Assembly (NCBI GenBank): GCA_008828725.1
Contig: MEHQ01002413.1
Span: 143,401 to 207,400, forward strand
Length of the DNA stretch: 64,000 bases
Reading direction: 5' to 3'
Source of the DNA: Saccharina japonica
Lineage: Eukaryota > Sar > Phaeophyceae > Laminariales > Laminariaceae
Below, piece by piece: positions 10,578 to 21,500 of this stretch. Both the position numbers and the translations under genes were made by a program. Each line of letters starts with the position of its first letter. Position 1 is the first letter of the stretch. The notes beneath the pieces were generated by a model. The model saw only the letters and a program-made list of their open reading frames with translations. It did no database searches and had not been told where the DNA came from.

Positions 10578-10676
10578 TAGTACATACTCAACTAAATAGA
10601 ACCTACGGTTAATACCAAAACCTATATATTTACCCATGTTTACTAACAGGATTTGGTCCTATTGAACGGTCCCCCG
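10578..10676. mobile_element. CGGGGGACC MITE copy (TA-flanked)
   Basis: The right end GGTCCCCCG is followed by TA, and the left arm keeps AAATAGAACCTACGG. This copy reads AAAACCTATATATTT at the point where the copy at 27578-27685 carries the CCWGG insertion, so it serves as an empty-site reference. Confidence 0.6.
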
Positions 10677-10784
10677 TAAAAACTAACTGCTATGCTGCTG
10701 TTGTTGTTGCTCGTTGTTTTTGATCGTGCCATCACGAGTCCAACCTCTCCGACTATTCCGGGGAGGGCATACTGTTTGTAGTAT

Positions 10785-10985
10785 TATATCTATTCATTTA
10801 CTCATTTCGTCCATCCCATTTATGACCTGCTTTGTTCGTAGCTCATATCTGGCGTCACATAGTAGGCTCCTCTTCCCCCTTCCCACTACGGCACATGCCT
10901 TGATTGCCACCGTGAAAATGTTTCAGCACATCCTTCCCTCGTCGAACCGGATCCCTCTACGGTCACCCACCCTATTTATTTATGA
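10785..10985 (-). mobile_element. Truncated SINE copy
   Basis: Matches the body of the tRNA-derived SINE at 53015-53351 in inverted orientation. Shared landmarks, in plus-strand order, are TCCATCCCATTTA, CGTAGCTCA, GGCGTCACATAGTAGG and CTTCCCTCGTCGA. The tRNA-like head is missing. Confidence 0.6.
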
Positions 10986-11224
10986 TTATCCCTAGTAGCT
11001 AATCCCTAGCAATTGACGCGTCTCGCCTGCGGCTTGCTATCTATCTCCGGAGGTTCAAATAGCCAAACTTTAAACACGACCACGGCTTTCGTGAACACGA
11101 TCACGGCTTTCGTGGATATCACTCCGACCCTAAATATAAGCACCATGCAATTACATGTGGAAATAAAGAGTTTCCTTACATTCCGGATCAGAGTGGTATT
11201 ATACTTCGTATATTATATATAGTA

Positions 11225-11555
11225 TTATGTTGGAGTGTAAGAGTGAGTTAAACTTATTAATTAACTCAATAGGCTATTTATAGTGATACCTATATTACCA
11301 GACACATGGGATGATATGTACCAGCCATATCATGCTGACTCCGTTTACCATCTGACAACGTGCAGCTCTAGTGCAGTCACAATACTTTATTAACCATACC
11401 TGAATATTTGACAAAATTATACTAATAATGCTGCTATCCTAGAATACCTTGACGTGGTATATTACTGTAGTACATACTTTAAATGTGAGTTCGACGGATG
11501 GAGTACGTAGTTGGTACGCAACGTTTCAGGCTGCGCGGTTTAGCAATAATATGAC
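11225..11555. other. AT-rich, one GCCATC-family fragment only
   Basis: TTACCATCTGACAACGTGCAG near 11343 belongs to the dispersed GCCATCCGACAA family. Nothing else was identified. Confidence 0.4.
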
Positions 11556-12040
11556 ACATGTCGCATAATTCAATGAATTCATAACTCTGTATGCATGATG
11601 ATTATATACTTTTTAGTATTGAAATCACCAGCCTAACATCTCCCACTCACTGTTAATAAAAGCTTCTTCCGGGCCCCCCCCCCCCCGCCTTTATCGATCC
11701 AGTTCTAAAACCAATACGTACCAATTTTGTATGGCATTTTGTCTAGAAATAAAGCGCACTAAAGACAATATAGCTACTACTTTACAGTAGTAAAATAAAT
11801 CAACTACGTAGTCTCGGCTTACTTAGTTCGATTCTGATTGAACTACAGCAGTATCGACATTATTGACAAATGTTAGTGTTCTCATAATTTAACCGTTCTC
11901 ATAATTCAATATTTATTCAAATCCCAACTGACTGTATGATGATTGTTAATCTCCATGTTCGCCATCACGATTTTAACCTCTCCCATTCCAAGCTTCTTCC
12001 GGACTGCGCCCCCCCCCCCCCCCCCCTCCCCTTATATATT

Positions 12041-13126
12041 AGAGCCTGGTATCACTATAGGGGTACCCTATATATACCCCCTATACGATATGACATCTCC
12101 ATACGAAGTACTTTCGTAGTCATGTTTTTTTGGCCGGAATGTGATAAATATACCATATAGTATAACATCGCTATATATAGGGGCTTCCAGCCATATAGGC
12201 CTATATCGCGATTCTTATATTTCGTATATGATATATACGACCGCTATGAAGTAATATATAGGCCTATATATATGGTGATAAAAGTCGATATATCGGCCTT
12301 TATAAGATCATGTAAGTTGATATATCTGCCGATATTAGGTGAAATACGTGATATAGGCCATCCCGATATAGGCTACGGGCGTACCAAGGTATATCACATT
12401 GTACGTGCTGTCTTGACGATGTATCTGTATCTTTCGGATGGCATATATTTGGTGGAATATATCGCTGTACGTGTGATATGACACTATACGTGTGGGTACG
12501 ACGCGTGGCGCACATATGATGTACCAGGGGTATACAACAAGGAGACTAACCGGGCACCAGGGCTTCCTGTGCGATAGATAGCGCCTCGGGCGGTTTTGAT
12601 CCGCGATGAGCGAGAAAGTACCTAGTAACCCCGGCTTCCTCGGCCGCTTCGGAGCGCGATGTTTCGGGGGCAGGGCACACCATCACTGAGAAACGTTCAA
12701 GTCTGAAATACGAGAACGCCGACAACATAATTTTCCCATACTCTAACCGGCACCTACCTGTGGTAGTGCAGCCAACGACGGCTTTGTTCGATACGTACAC
12801 ATACTGTAGTATATGTATGTATGGGGTCGACAATAGCGCACGAAATCGATATACGAAGTATATGGGTCAGATAGCGAGTGATATATCACATTATATCAGT
12901 TATATGATATAGCACATGATGTACAGGGTATATCACATGATATATGTATGATATCACATTATATATCATATACTTTGCATATACCACATTTCATAAGGGT
13001 ATATCGAAAAACGCCGGGGTATATGGACATGACTAAAATGTATAAACTTAAAGTACTTTCCATGTTTTTTGAGGGGGTATATATACATATCATATACCCC
13101 CCGATTTTTAGGGTATACCAGGCTCT
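12041..13126. mobile_element. 1.1 kb TIR element with AT-rich motif arms and a GC-rich core
   Basis: The left end AGAGCCTGGTAT is inverted at the right end as ATACCAGGCTCT. Further in, GGGGTA..TATATACCCCC is answered by GGGGGTATATATAC. Both arms (12041-12540 and 12840-13126) are built from GATATA/TATATC/TATATG words in both orientations. The centre (12546-12785) is markedly GC-richer and looks like an exon. I could not establish a target duplication. The architecture is that of a non-autonomous transposon carrying a captured host fragment. Confidence 0.55.
12546..12785 (-). pseudogene. Exon-like fragment inside the 1.1 kb element
   Basis: A minus-strand frame reads YGKIMLSAFSYFRLERF, then PAPETSRSEAAEEAG and VTRYFLAHRGSKPPEAL, and ends at a stop just before the AT-rich arm. 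Composition jumps sharply at both edges. There is no start codon, no flanking exon and no recognised family. The simplest reading is a host exon or pseudo-exon captured between the arms of a transposon. It could instead be the C-terminal part of an element-encoded protein. Confidence 0.35.
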
Positions 13127-14312
13127 GTATACTATACATCACGCCCATTATAAAGCCTATACAATGTCTTGAATGTCGTTCAGTATTGCACACTAAAAAA
13201 AGCCATGCACCTAAACTAATCAACTGACCACGGCCTTCGTTGTTGGATCTTTTAAAACAAAGATGTGTCCGCATAATTTATCCAACGCACAACTGACTAA
13301 CATATACTCGTACCTGGTATCTATTAATATCGAATAGTGCCCTCGACAGTGTAACCTCTCCCACTCTAGAAGCTTTAAAGTACGTCCGAGCTTCCTCCCA
13401 CTCATGGTACCCGTTCCAAAGTCCCCACATATGTTGTATGGCGTTCAGTATAACACACACCAAAACAAAAGCCGTACCGCTAAACCAATAAACTGTTCAC
13501 GGCCTTCTTCGTGATTTGATCATGATTGTATAATTATCAATAAAATAACTTTTGCATAAAATGAGCAACTCACAACTAAGTGTTCATTGATAATGTTTGA
13601 TAATCACTGCCATTACAAGTCTACAACCTTCCCCACGACAAGCCTCTTCCGGGCTGCCCCCGCCCCTACCGCTCCCATTGATACATTTGGCTTCGTGTGG
13701 CGTTCAGTGTATGACCCTGAACCAGTGATGGAGATTGCCTCCGGCAACAGTGCCGATCAATTCTTCAAAAAGATTGCCCCCGAAAAGGCAATCTTGATCT
13801 TTTCGGCAATCTTGGCGAAAAGAGGCAATCTTGATCTCGATCTTCAATCTTGATCTTTATGTCGCCAAATTAAGCAGGTTTACTGCTTTATTTTCGTTCG
13901 TATACATATATAATACGTGGCTCTATTTGTTTTCAATGTACGACTGTACGACTACTTCGAGTATTTGGTACCCGCATTTTTGTCCTACATACGTACCAGC
14001 TGATTGGTACACTACAGCAGTATCATACACACACCTATGATATGATTAATGATCAGAAACAGGACAAGCTGGACCAGGCTCGATTTCTTATTCGATAATG
14101 GGATAATTTCTACACTAATTCAATACATTACCGGCCCGTTCAGAAGAAACTATTTCAGAAGAAAGTCAGCGCGAAAAATTGAAAAAAATGGTAAAAAGCT
14201 CTCAGCCTATACTCGTAGTCAGAGCCTAAGAATGAATAGTAGTTCACAACAAAAAATCTTGTTGTGCACTAATAAACCTGGTACTACTTACTGTGAAAAG
14301 ACATCGTGACTA

Positions 14313-14485
14313 CAGTACAGGGCACCTAATAAGAAACAGGATAATTATAAAAACACGTTAAGTTTTGAAGAAAAAAAAGAAAATCGGGAGTCGTTATCTT
14401 GAAATTTGTGTGGAAAGCACCCCCTATCGAATAACAAATCCAACCTGGACCAGACTTCCTGTTTCTCATTAGGTGTCCTGTGCTG
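14313..14485. mobile_element. 173-bp MITE, CAG ends, TA target
   Basis: The left end CAGTACAGGGCACCTAATAA is answered at the right by TTAGGTGTCCTGTGCTG, and both arms continue into GAAACAGGA. About 29 bp of TIR has three mismatches. It is flanked by TA (14311-14312 and 14486-14487). A CAG start with a TA duplication fits the Tc1/mariner/pogo group. Related isolated right ends occur at 14636 and 15220, and a related internal block occurs near 30700-30760. Confidence 0.75.
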
Positions 14486-14657
14486 TATTATTAATGGTAC
14501 TTACTGTAGGAAAAATGTCTTGTCGGGGATCGAAACTAGAAAGTGCACCATGAGGAAGTGAGCTTTCGCGCGCACCCAGAATAAGACAATCAGCCTGAGC
14601 CCGATTTAAGGTTTCTTGTGAGAGGGCCAGTACTGTATAACAGGGCATTTTCATTAG

Positions 14658-15105
14658 GTGTTGCGCTGTTGCGCTGGCCCATCATTTGGTCAAAATAACC
14701 GTTTTGCGCAACAGGAACAGTCGCCGCAAGGCTGGTTGCGCGCAGCGCAATACGCGTATTTGGGGGCGCAACATTTTTCGCCGCAGGCGAAAGTTTTTGC
14801 TGCGTTTATTTTTCGCCGGAGGCGCTAATTTTTTTTGGGGTATTTTTTTCTTAATAATTAGCCGTAATTGAACACCTTTTAGGCCCTTCGTACTATTCGC
14901 CATACACTAGTCAAAAACAAAAATTAGGCACCTTTTGCTATTCGCCGTAGGCTTTTATTCTTTTTGAGGCACTTTTTTCTATTCGCCGTACGAGGCCAAA
15001 AATAAATTAAAAGGCTTTTTACTTAGTTTTGAGGCATATGTTTGCGCATAGATCGCTGCGCGCAACACACCTTGCGTCGCGTGTTGCGCGCAGCGCAACA
15101 GACGC
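14658..15105. repeat. Block bounded by TTGCGC words, possible nested element
   Basis: Starts TGTTGCGCTGTTGCGCTGG and ends GTTGCGCGCAGCGCAACAG, with more TTGCGC/GCGCAA words and CGCCGCAGGCG-type palindromes near both ends and an AT-rich centre. This resembles a small element with its own private motif. Exact termini and a target duplication are unclear. Confidence 0.4.
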
Positions 15106-15468
15106 CGAACCACTAATATATAAATTCCCTTCTGTATAACGACTCCCTATTTTCTTATTTTATTTTTAATCCGAGCCTGCCTTTCTTATTGCGCGTTTTG
15201 TTCTGATGTGCCCTGTGCTGTACCCCAAGAAACTTCGTATTTTATACTGGCTTACCACTTCCCATACATAAAACACAACAACCTAAATCGTTACAGCAAG
15301 GAGGCATCTATCTACATATATATATATGGTGTCGAAGCACTGGGCGCAAAGGTCAGCCTATCAGCCGCCTCGAGAGACCTTTGAATGCTCAACATGTCCG
15401 AGGTAGACCGTAGATGTGTGCCGGCGTGCGGTATACCTGGTATACAGTACGGGCCTGCATAAAAGAAA

Positions 15469-16645
15469 GGGCATTTGGCAAAAAGGGGGATACCCCCCAT
15501 ATATCGTGACAAAAGGGGGGACACTACGAAGCACCGGCGGCGAGGTTCTCGTTCCAGAGGTGGTCGTCAACACCAATCCAACGGCCCAGCGCATTAACGG
15601 TAAACTCATAGTCATATATTGACCATCACTGTGACCGAGCAGCTCAACAGCTCACTGCGTGGTACTATAAGACTCTCCTCTCTTCTACGCCATGGTACGT
15701 ACCTGATATACGCGTATACGTATACGGCGGTACCGGGACTATACTACATATACGACGTGTAGTTCGCGCGATCGAAGTATCCCACTCAGCTTGCAAAGAT
15801 GAGTTTCGATAAAATCCTCGATCTCACAGCTGTGTGTGTTTTTTTTTTTTTTTAATATACGCACAGCAGCAAGCAGTACCAAAGCAGTAGTACTACTATC
15901 CTGTGGTACGTACATATTTATATACTTATACTCGTATATATGTTGGTGATTTTTGGGGGCCACGGGGCACAGGGCGCCAACCAATGTAATGCATTGATTC
16001 GCAGGGCCACACCTTGAAACCACGATTGATTCTGAACCAGATGTGCGTGTCACAGGACCTGCTGTCATATATGGTATACAGACAGTACTCACGGAATCAT
16101 TTGCGATATATACGTACATCACGTATGCTGATATGCTGACCACGTTTGCCTGGGTATGGGCCGTTGATCTTTTTGGCGTTACAGTTTGCCTAGGTATGGG
16201 CCGTTGGTCTTTTCGACGTTAGACGTCGTCTGTTGGGCGTGCCACAACAACCAGAACATGGAGTGGTCACTTACTCGTGGTATTTTGTATTTTTGACACA
16301 GAAAGGGGGATATCTCTCCGCAACGTGACAAAAGGGGGGACGTTACGGAAAAAGGGGGACTTTTCCAAACTTAGTAGATGGAAGGGGGGAAACCCTAGCG
16401 TGGGCAAAACAAAAAGGGGGATATGCTCACACTCCCCCTTTTGATCGCTCTCGTTCACCCGCTAAACTTATGAAAAAAAAAACTGCTGTGGGTGGTAGCG
16501 AGATGACATGTGAGTGTGGCAAACACATCAGGTTTTAATTTCAAGTCGATTTGACAGAGTACATGGGCGTACCCGGCGGCGAAAACCGATGTCCCCCTTT
16601 TTGTCACGATATAGGGGGGGTGTCCCCCTTTTTGTCAAATGCCCC
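15469..16645. mobile_element. 1.18 kb non-autonomous TIR element, 8-bp TSD, AAGGGGG motif
   Basis: The left end GGGCATTTGGCAAAAAGGGG is answered by CCCCTTTTTGTCAAATGCCC at the right. The inverted match continues for about 60 bases through ATATATCGTGACAAAAGGGG. The flanks are an identical 8-mer, AAAAGAAA (15461-15468 and 16646-16653). Additional AAAGGGGG words occur at 16300-16440. There is no transposase frame. The GGGCATTTG terminus differs from the other two 8-bp-TSD elements here, so this is a third family, nested inside the hAT-like element. Confidence 0.8.
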
Positions 16646-18269
16646 AAAAGAAACGCCTAACCTGAGAGAGCCTTGAAACCTTAACACTATTTTAGCATAC
16701 AGACAGGCTAATACGCACCAGTAGGATCTAGTGAGCACTCGCCGCTGAGCACGAATTCTTATTCCAAAATTCTTAACGTCCTTCCCAACGTGAGCCTTAT
16801 TTTCTTAGCAGGGTGTTTCTTATTCGTGAGCCCTATTTTCTTAGCAGGTTGTTTCTTGTTCGGCGGCAAAGGTTTGCCTTTGGCTGATGTGTGTGCTTGT
16901 CAGTTGGTTTGTGCGGGGTGTAGAGCGTGAGGGTGCGTTTTATATGGGTTTCCAGTGATATGACAAGGCGTTATTTGGGCGGGATCCAAAAGATCAAGAT
17001 TGAAAGATTGAATCAATCGATCTTCGATTCTCGATCTAGATCAGAATTTCGGCTGCGAAAAGCACCAATCTGATCTTGAGATTTTCCGAAAGATCGTGAT
17101 CTTTTCAGAGCAATTCAATTCCGATCTCCATCACTGCCCTGAACACATAACCACCAAATCACGAATCACGGCCTTCGCGCTTTCGGATTATTTGTGGTCC
17201 ATAATTTAATCAACTCAACGACTGGACTGGTGATTATTCTCGCCGAAAACTATTGTCGATACGTAGTCTTGACCTTTGCGACGGCTGCCCCTGTGTGTCA
17301 CGCGAGGCTCATACGGTCCATACAGGTGAACTAGAACTCTGAACACGGCCTTCGTGAATCTGATCGCGAATAACAAGCAAATGTTGGCGTATTGAAGTAA
17401 ACTAAAACAGGCTGACTGCGCGATGGTTTGTTTGTTTTCGTATGTGGCCATCACAAAGTAAGTCTAACCTCTTCCTGTGGGGTCGCCTCCCGCCCTATAT
17501 CGTTCCCGCTGTAAATTGTACAACATTTTTTGCATGACGTTTAGTATAGCACACCTTAAAGGCATAGAGCGACTCGAAAAATAACGAACTATTAATAATC
17601 ACGGTCGTCGTGATTGGACTATGATCTAAAATGATGTTCGTGGTCGCATGATTTGAGTTTTTCAACAACTAAACTGTTGTCCACGTACAGGTAGTCGTGC
17701 TGAGTACGCGTATTCATGTTGATTACGAAATGTTATTGGTTGTCTGACCTCTCCGACTAGAAGAAAGCACATCCCCGATTGCCCGACGTTCATAGCGACC
17801 GTGATCAAAAGTTTGATCGAAACTTGTGTTCGTGGTCGTATAGTATAGTCAACACAACGACTAAATACACTTTATCTTGTTGGTTATTTATCGTTGATTA
17901 TTATTGTTGATTTTTTTACCCCCCGACCAGAATTATCTCCCCGCTGGCTTCATCGGTCGCCCGTAATTCGTGAATCTCAACACAACCAATATGCACGGCC
18001 TGTCGCGACTGAATCGTGTCCGAGCTACCTCCCCCCCATATCGCCTCCGTTCGATCTCATTCTAAAACGCGTGACACGATTTGTATACCGTTTACTACAA
18101 CACAATGTAACCCATAATAAGCTACATACTCGTAGAATAATAAGCTACTCGCGGCCTTCGTGCTTAGATTGCGATTGAAAATATGTTAGTGGTCGCGTAG
18201 TTTAGCCCATTCAACAGCTGTACCGGTCGATTATTCTTGTTGATTGTCTAACCTCTCCGATTAGAAGCA

Positions 18270-18650
18270 TCTTCCCGTTAGCTTCCCCCATCGCCCGAGG
18301 CTCGCCCCTCCCCCCTGAGCTGAGCATGCTCGCGAGGAGGTCGCTGCTGGCGCCGCCACCGCCGCTGTTACTGCTGCTGCTGTTGTTGCTGCTGCCGTTC
18401 CTGGCGGTGTTGATGGGAGTCCTTGCTGTGCTGGTGCTGGTGCTGCCTCTGGTACTGCCTCTATCCCCTGCAGCCATGGACGCAACAAGCTGCTGCTGAT
18501 GATTCTGTGGCTTGCCTGGGGGACGAACAGGGCATGCTCCATGCCGCAATGATGCAGCAGCACTGCCGCTTATCCTCCGGGTGATGATGCTGCTGCTACT
18601 GCTGCCGTTGCTGGTGGCGGTGGCGGTCGTGGCGTGACCTACATCAGGCG
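18270..18650 (-). CDS. Possible exon, low-complexity Ser/Asn/Gly protein
   Basis: The minus strand stays open for more than 110 codons. It reads SPDVGHATTATATSNGSSSS, then LRHGACPVRPPGKPQNH, a Ser/Thr/Asn-rich run (NGSSNNSSSSNSGGGG) and SSDLLASMLSSGGRGEPRA. It is strikingly GC-rich between AT-rich repeats, and a TAG|GTCACG border near 18640 could be a splice acceptor. The downstream end blends into the ACCTCTCCGATTAGAAGC repeat. Low-complexity CTG-encoded tracts are common in brown-algal proteins (family knowledge). No domain was recognised; it may be a lone exon or a pseudo-exon. Confidence 0.35.
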
Positions 18651-18929
18651 AATGTAAAAATTACCCGTAGGGTGAGAGAGTCGCGGGCCGGGAGGAGAGT
18701 CGGGGCGGGGCGGTGGACGCGTACATTGATTGGCCAAACAGATTTTCGACCGACTGTGCTCGTCAACTTGAGAAACTATACCCGCTATCGTACATAACGA
18801 AATATAAGTACTACACAGTTGACTCGTAGTCGGGAGAGTTCACATCTGACGTGTTTCTTAGATTGTTAGTATAGTAAAAGTACTACACAGCAGTTTGATG
18901 ATGCTGTACTGTAGTGCCTTACAAGATGC
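18651..18929. other. No recognised feature
   Basis: AT/GC-mixed sequence with TACTACACAG repeated twice near 18810 and 18880. No gene was seen. Confidence 0.4.
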
Positions 18930-19480
18930 AAATCGTTATATGCCGGTTTGTTCGTCACTGGTTGCCTCCGCACAAGGAGAATGCCCGTATTACGTATAGT
19001 GTGTAACTGGTAGGGCACCCACGAGACATATACATAGTACTCTCATTGCTGTCTCTGGAAGTGGCCACACCAGAAGTCAATTAAATTCATTGGGGGCTGT
19101 CGTCCATATGCAAGTCGGCCTCACAAGCGGATCTTAGCAAGATGCACGTGAGACTCGTCCGTCACCTCACGGCGCTTGGCGCATGACCTAAGCAATGTCT
19201 GAATTGTTGGTATAAGCCCAACGTGCTCCATCCCGGCATTGGAGGAACGCGAGGGTCTATGGTTCTGCGACTATAGCCATGCACGTCACGAGTACACGCC
19301 CCCCGTCATACGACTACGGCCTTGCATGAAAATAAAGTAGGCCCTCCACCACCCCAATGAGCGCCCAAACGTTGGACGTCTCTAGTAGGAGGAGAAACGG
19401 TACTTCTCCGTCTTGAAAGGGATGAGTGGCCAAGTGTCAACGGGCTATAGGGCAGGCAACACGTGAGTACGCGCCACCCC
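18930..19480 (+). repeat. Third copy of the repeat seen around the 17-N gap
   Basis: Shares TGTCGTCCATATGCAAGTC, GGATCTTAGCAAGATGCA, CCCAACGTGCTCCATCCC and GCGAGGGTCTATGG with 6590-6935 and 7180-7360. It continues through a GAAAGGGATG block, also seen near 6130, to a poly-C run at 19484. Confidence 0.6.
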
Positions 19481-19639
19481 TCCCCCCCCCCCCGCTTGGA
19501 TGACGGCTTCTTAATCCAATATCGTCGGAATGTCATTATTTCTTTGCAATATGACGTTTTGTACACCTATGACGAGGCGATGGGATTGTTCATGGGGATG
19601 CGCTTTCGAGTTTTCCAAGAACCAGTTTCTGGTTAATTT

Positions 19640-19960
19640 ACTAATATTTATAGTAGTATAGATTATCTGCCAACAGTTATATGACTTACTAATAGTATAT
19701 ATGTATTACTTACTAATAATATATATCACTCACTAATAGTATATACCTGGTATTGCTTACTAATAGCATAGATTGCTTACTATTAATAAAAGTATAGATG
19801 ACATACTACTAGTATAGATGACTCACTACTAGTACAAAATAGTACATATTACTTACTAATAGTACATATTACTTCCTAATACCATATAGTGTTTATTACT
19901 TACTAATAGTATATATATAACTTGATAATAGTGGATATTTTACTTGCTAAGAGTATACAG
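19640..19960. repeat. Imperfect minisatellite, ~25 bp units
   Basis: Units of the form ATTACTTACTAATAGTATAT are repeated at least ten times with length variation. One unit contains the TACCTGGTA motif (19744-19752). Confidence 0.75.
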
Positions 19961-20029
19961 CCCCTAGCGTGAGAAACAACATAAAACACTGTGGTACATC
20001 CTTACATTTTACCTAGCACGGTAGAGGTA

Positions 20030-21010
20030 AACCCTCATGCTTAGAAGCCTGGCCACTCGAGGAGCTCTCCATACCTCACCTCACCCAACAAATTACTTCG
20101 AAAAAAGCTGAGAATATCACCCGACGAAAATCCCATATAGCCTAAAAATACCACAAAAAACGGAGGAAAATCCGAATTGGTATTCTAACCATATCGGGCT
20201 AAGGAGCCTGGTCCCTCACAAGTATTCATGTCAATGCGTGCTGCCTCTATCGTCGTGTACTCGTGCTACGTACGGTACTGTAGGGATAGCAATGTTTGCC
20301 TTCCGAGGAAAATACTTATTATGGCTGATGGGACTTATAAACTACCTGGTACGAAAATATGTTACTCCAGATATCCGCAATTTTTCTCGAGATGTGAACC
20401 TGCGTAGGCCATGTGCATTAATATTCCGTTTGCCAGCTCTGTTGTTGCAATTATTTTCACCATCCATCCACATATGCCTATCTAACGACACATGCTACGA
20501 TAGAGGTGCACATTGTTTTTTCTGAGCTTCTCGCTTAAGGAGCGTCACACCTCACCGAAAAAAATGATTTTGGAGAAAATAAAAGTGATGCCGGAGACGC
20601 ATGCTACGATAGAGGTGCACCATGTTTTTGCCTTTTAAGGGTGGTTACTTATTACTTGAAGAGCTCTACTCCTCACCCCAAAGTGATCATTAAGGGAGGG
20701 AGGAAAGTAAAAGTGCTATATATCCGATTGAAAATCCCATGTATGTCCCAAGCAAACAAGGAACAGTATTGCAACATAATAATGATCAAAGTCCGCCGAT
20801 TTCAGGTTAAGGAGCTCGATCGTTCAGAAATCATTTCAGCCAAAATAAGGTATACCTTTATCGTAGCACGCGTCCGGATGCGAAATATCCTGGCCGAAGT
20901 ATACTCTGAATCATTTTTCACCACAAGCGACGAATTTGTGTTGAGGAGACCGGTCCAAACGAACCAGCCAGAAAGTGCTACCTCTACCGTAGCAGGCGTC
21001 TGCCAATCAT
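20030..21010. repeat. Fragments and composite copies of the GACGC MITE family
   Basis: GACGCATGCTACGATAGAGG (near 20598) and CTCTACCGTAGCAGGCGTC (to 21000) are diverged family ends around a longer interior with GAGGAGCTC-type words. A further left end lies near 20490. No clean target duplication was found, so insertions into each other are likely. Confidence 0.5.
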
Positions 21011-21389
21011 ACCCGAATACGTGATAAATATCAGTATTTGGTTTCACAGCGTACCCACTTTCCTGAATCCATTATTGGGTTACCCACTAATGATTGAGTA
21101 CATGAAGAGAGATCGTTTTGAGCGAGGAAACTCAAAAACGTATTCAACCTGGGGCACCCCTACACTATAGTCAAGTGAGAAGCCTCAGGGAATCATGCAA
21201 CATGGTGCACTCCTATACTACAATCAAATGATTACCACAACCTCAGGAATGTCTGTAACATGGTGCACCCCTGTACTACAACCAAGTGAGAATCCTCACA
21301 ACCTTCTGCAACATGATGATCCCCGATTGTACTGAGGCGTGCTGCGATAGAGCTAGTAAGTTTTGGCTGAAACTCTTTCTGAAAGACGG

Positions 21390-21500
21390 GGCTCCTTGAC
21401 CCATTCAGAACTGAACAAATGTACCACGCTAATTCCAAATAGTTTGTCCCCAAATTCGTGGGACCAGTTCTTAAGGGGTTAATAGCCCAAAATCGTCGCA
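21390..21500 (-). repeat. TTAAGAACTGGTCC repeat copy
   Basis: A ~100 bp repeat running from AACTGGTCCCACGAATTTGG to GTTCTGAATGGGT on the minus strand. Further copies lie near 36000-36090 (minus), 36236-36320, 46950-47035 and 47655-47745 (plus). Ends resemble each other in inverse, so it may be a MITE. Confidence 0.5.

Larger units (their letters stand above)
13723..17136. mobile_element. 3.4 kb hAT-like element with 8-bp TSD, carrying nested insertions
   Basis: The ends are CAGTGATGGAGAT and its inverse ATCTCCATCACTG. They are flanked by a perfect 8-bp duplication CCCTGAAC (13715-13722 and 17137-17144). The CAGTG..GG start and 8-bp TSD are the hAT signature. Both subterminal regions (13740-13860 and 16983-17120) are rich in AAGATC/GATCTT words. 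It is inserted inside a copy of the CACGGCCTTCGTG repeat, whose sequence resumes at 17137. No hAT transposase motif is visible. It contains a 173-bp TA-flanked MITE (14313-14485), a TTGCGC-rich block (14658-15105) and a second 8-bp-TSD element (15469-16645). Confidence 0.8.
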
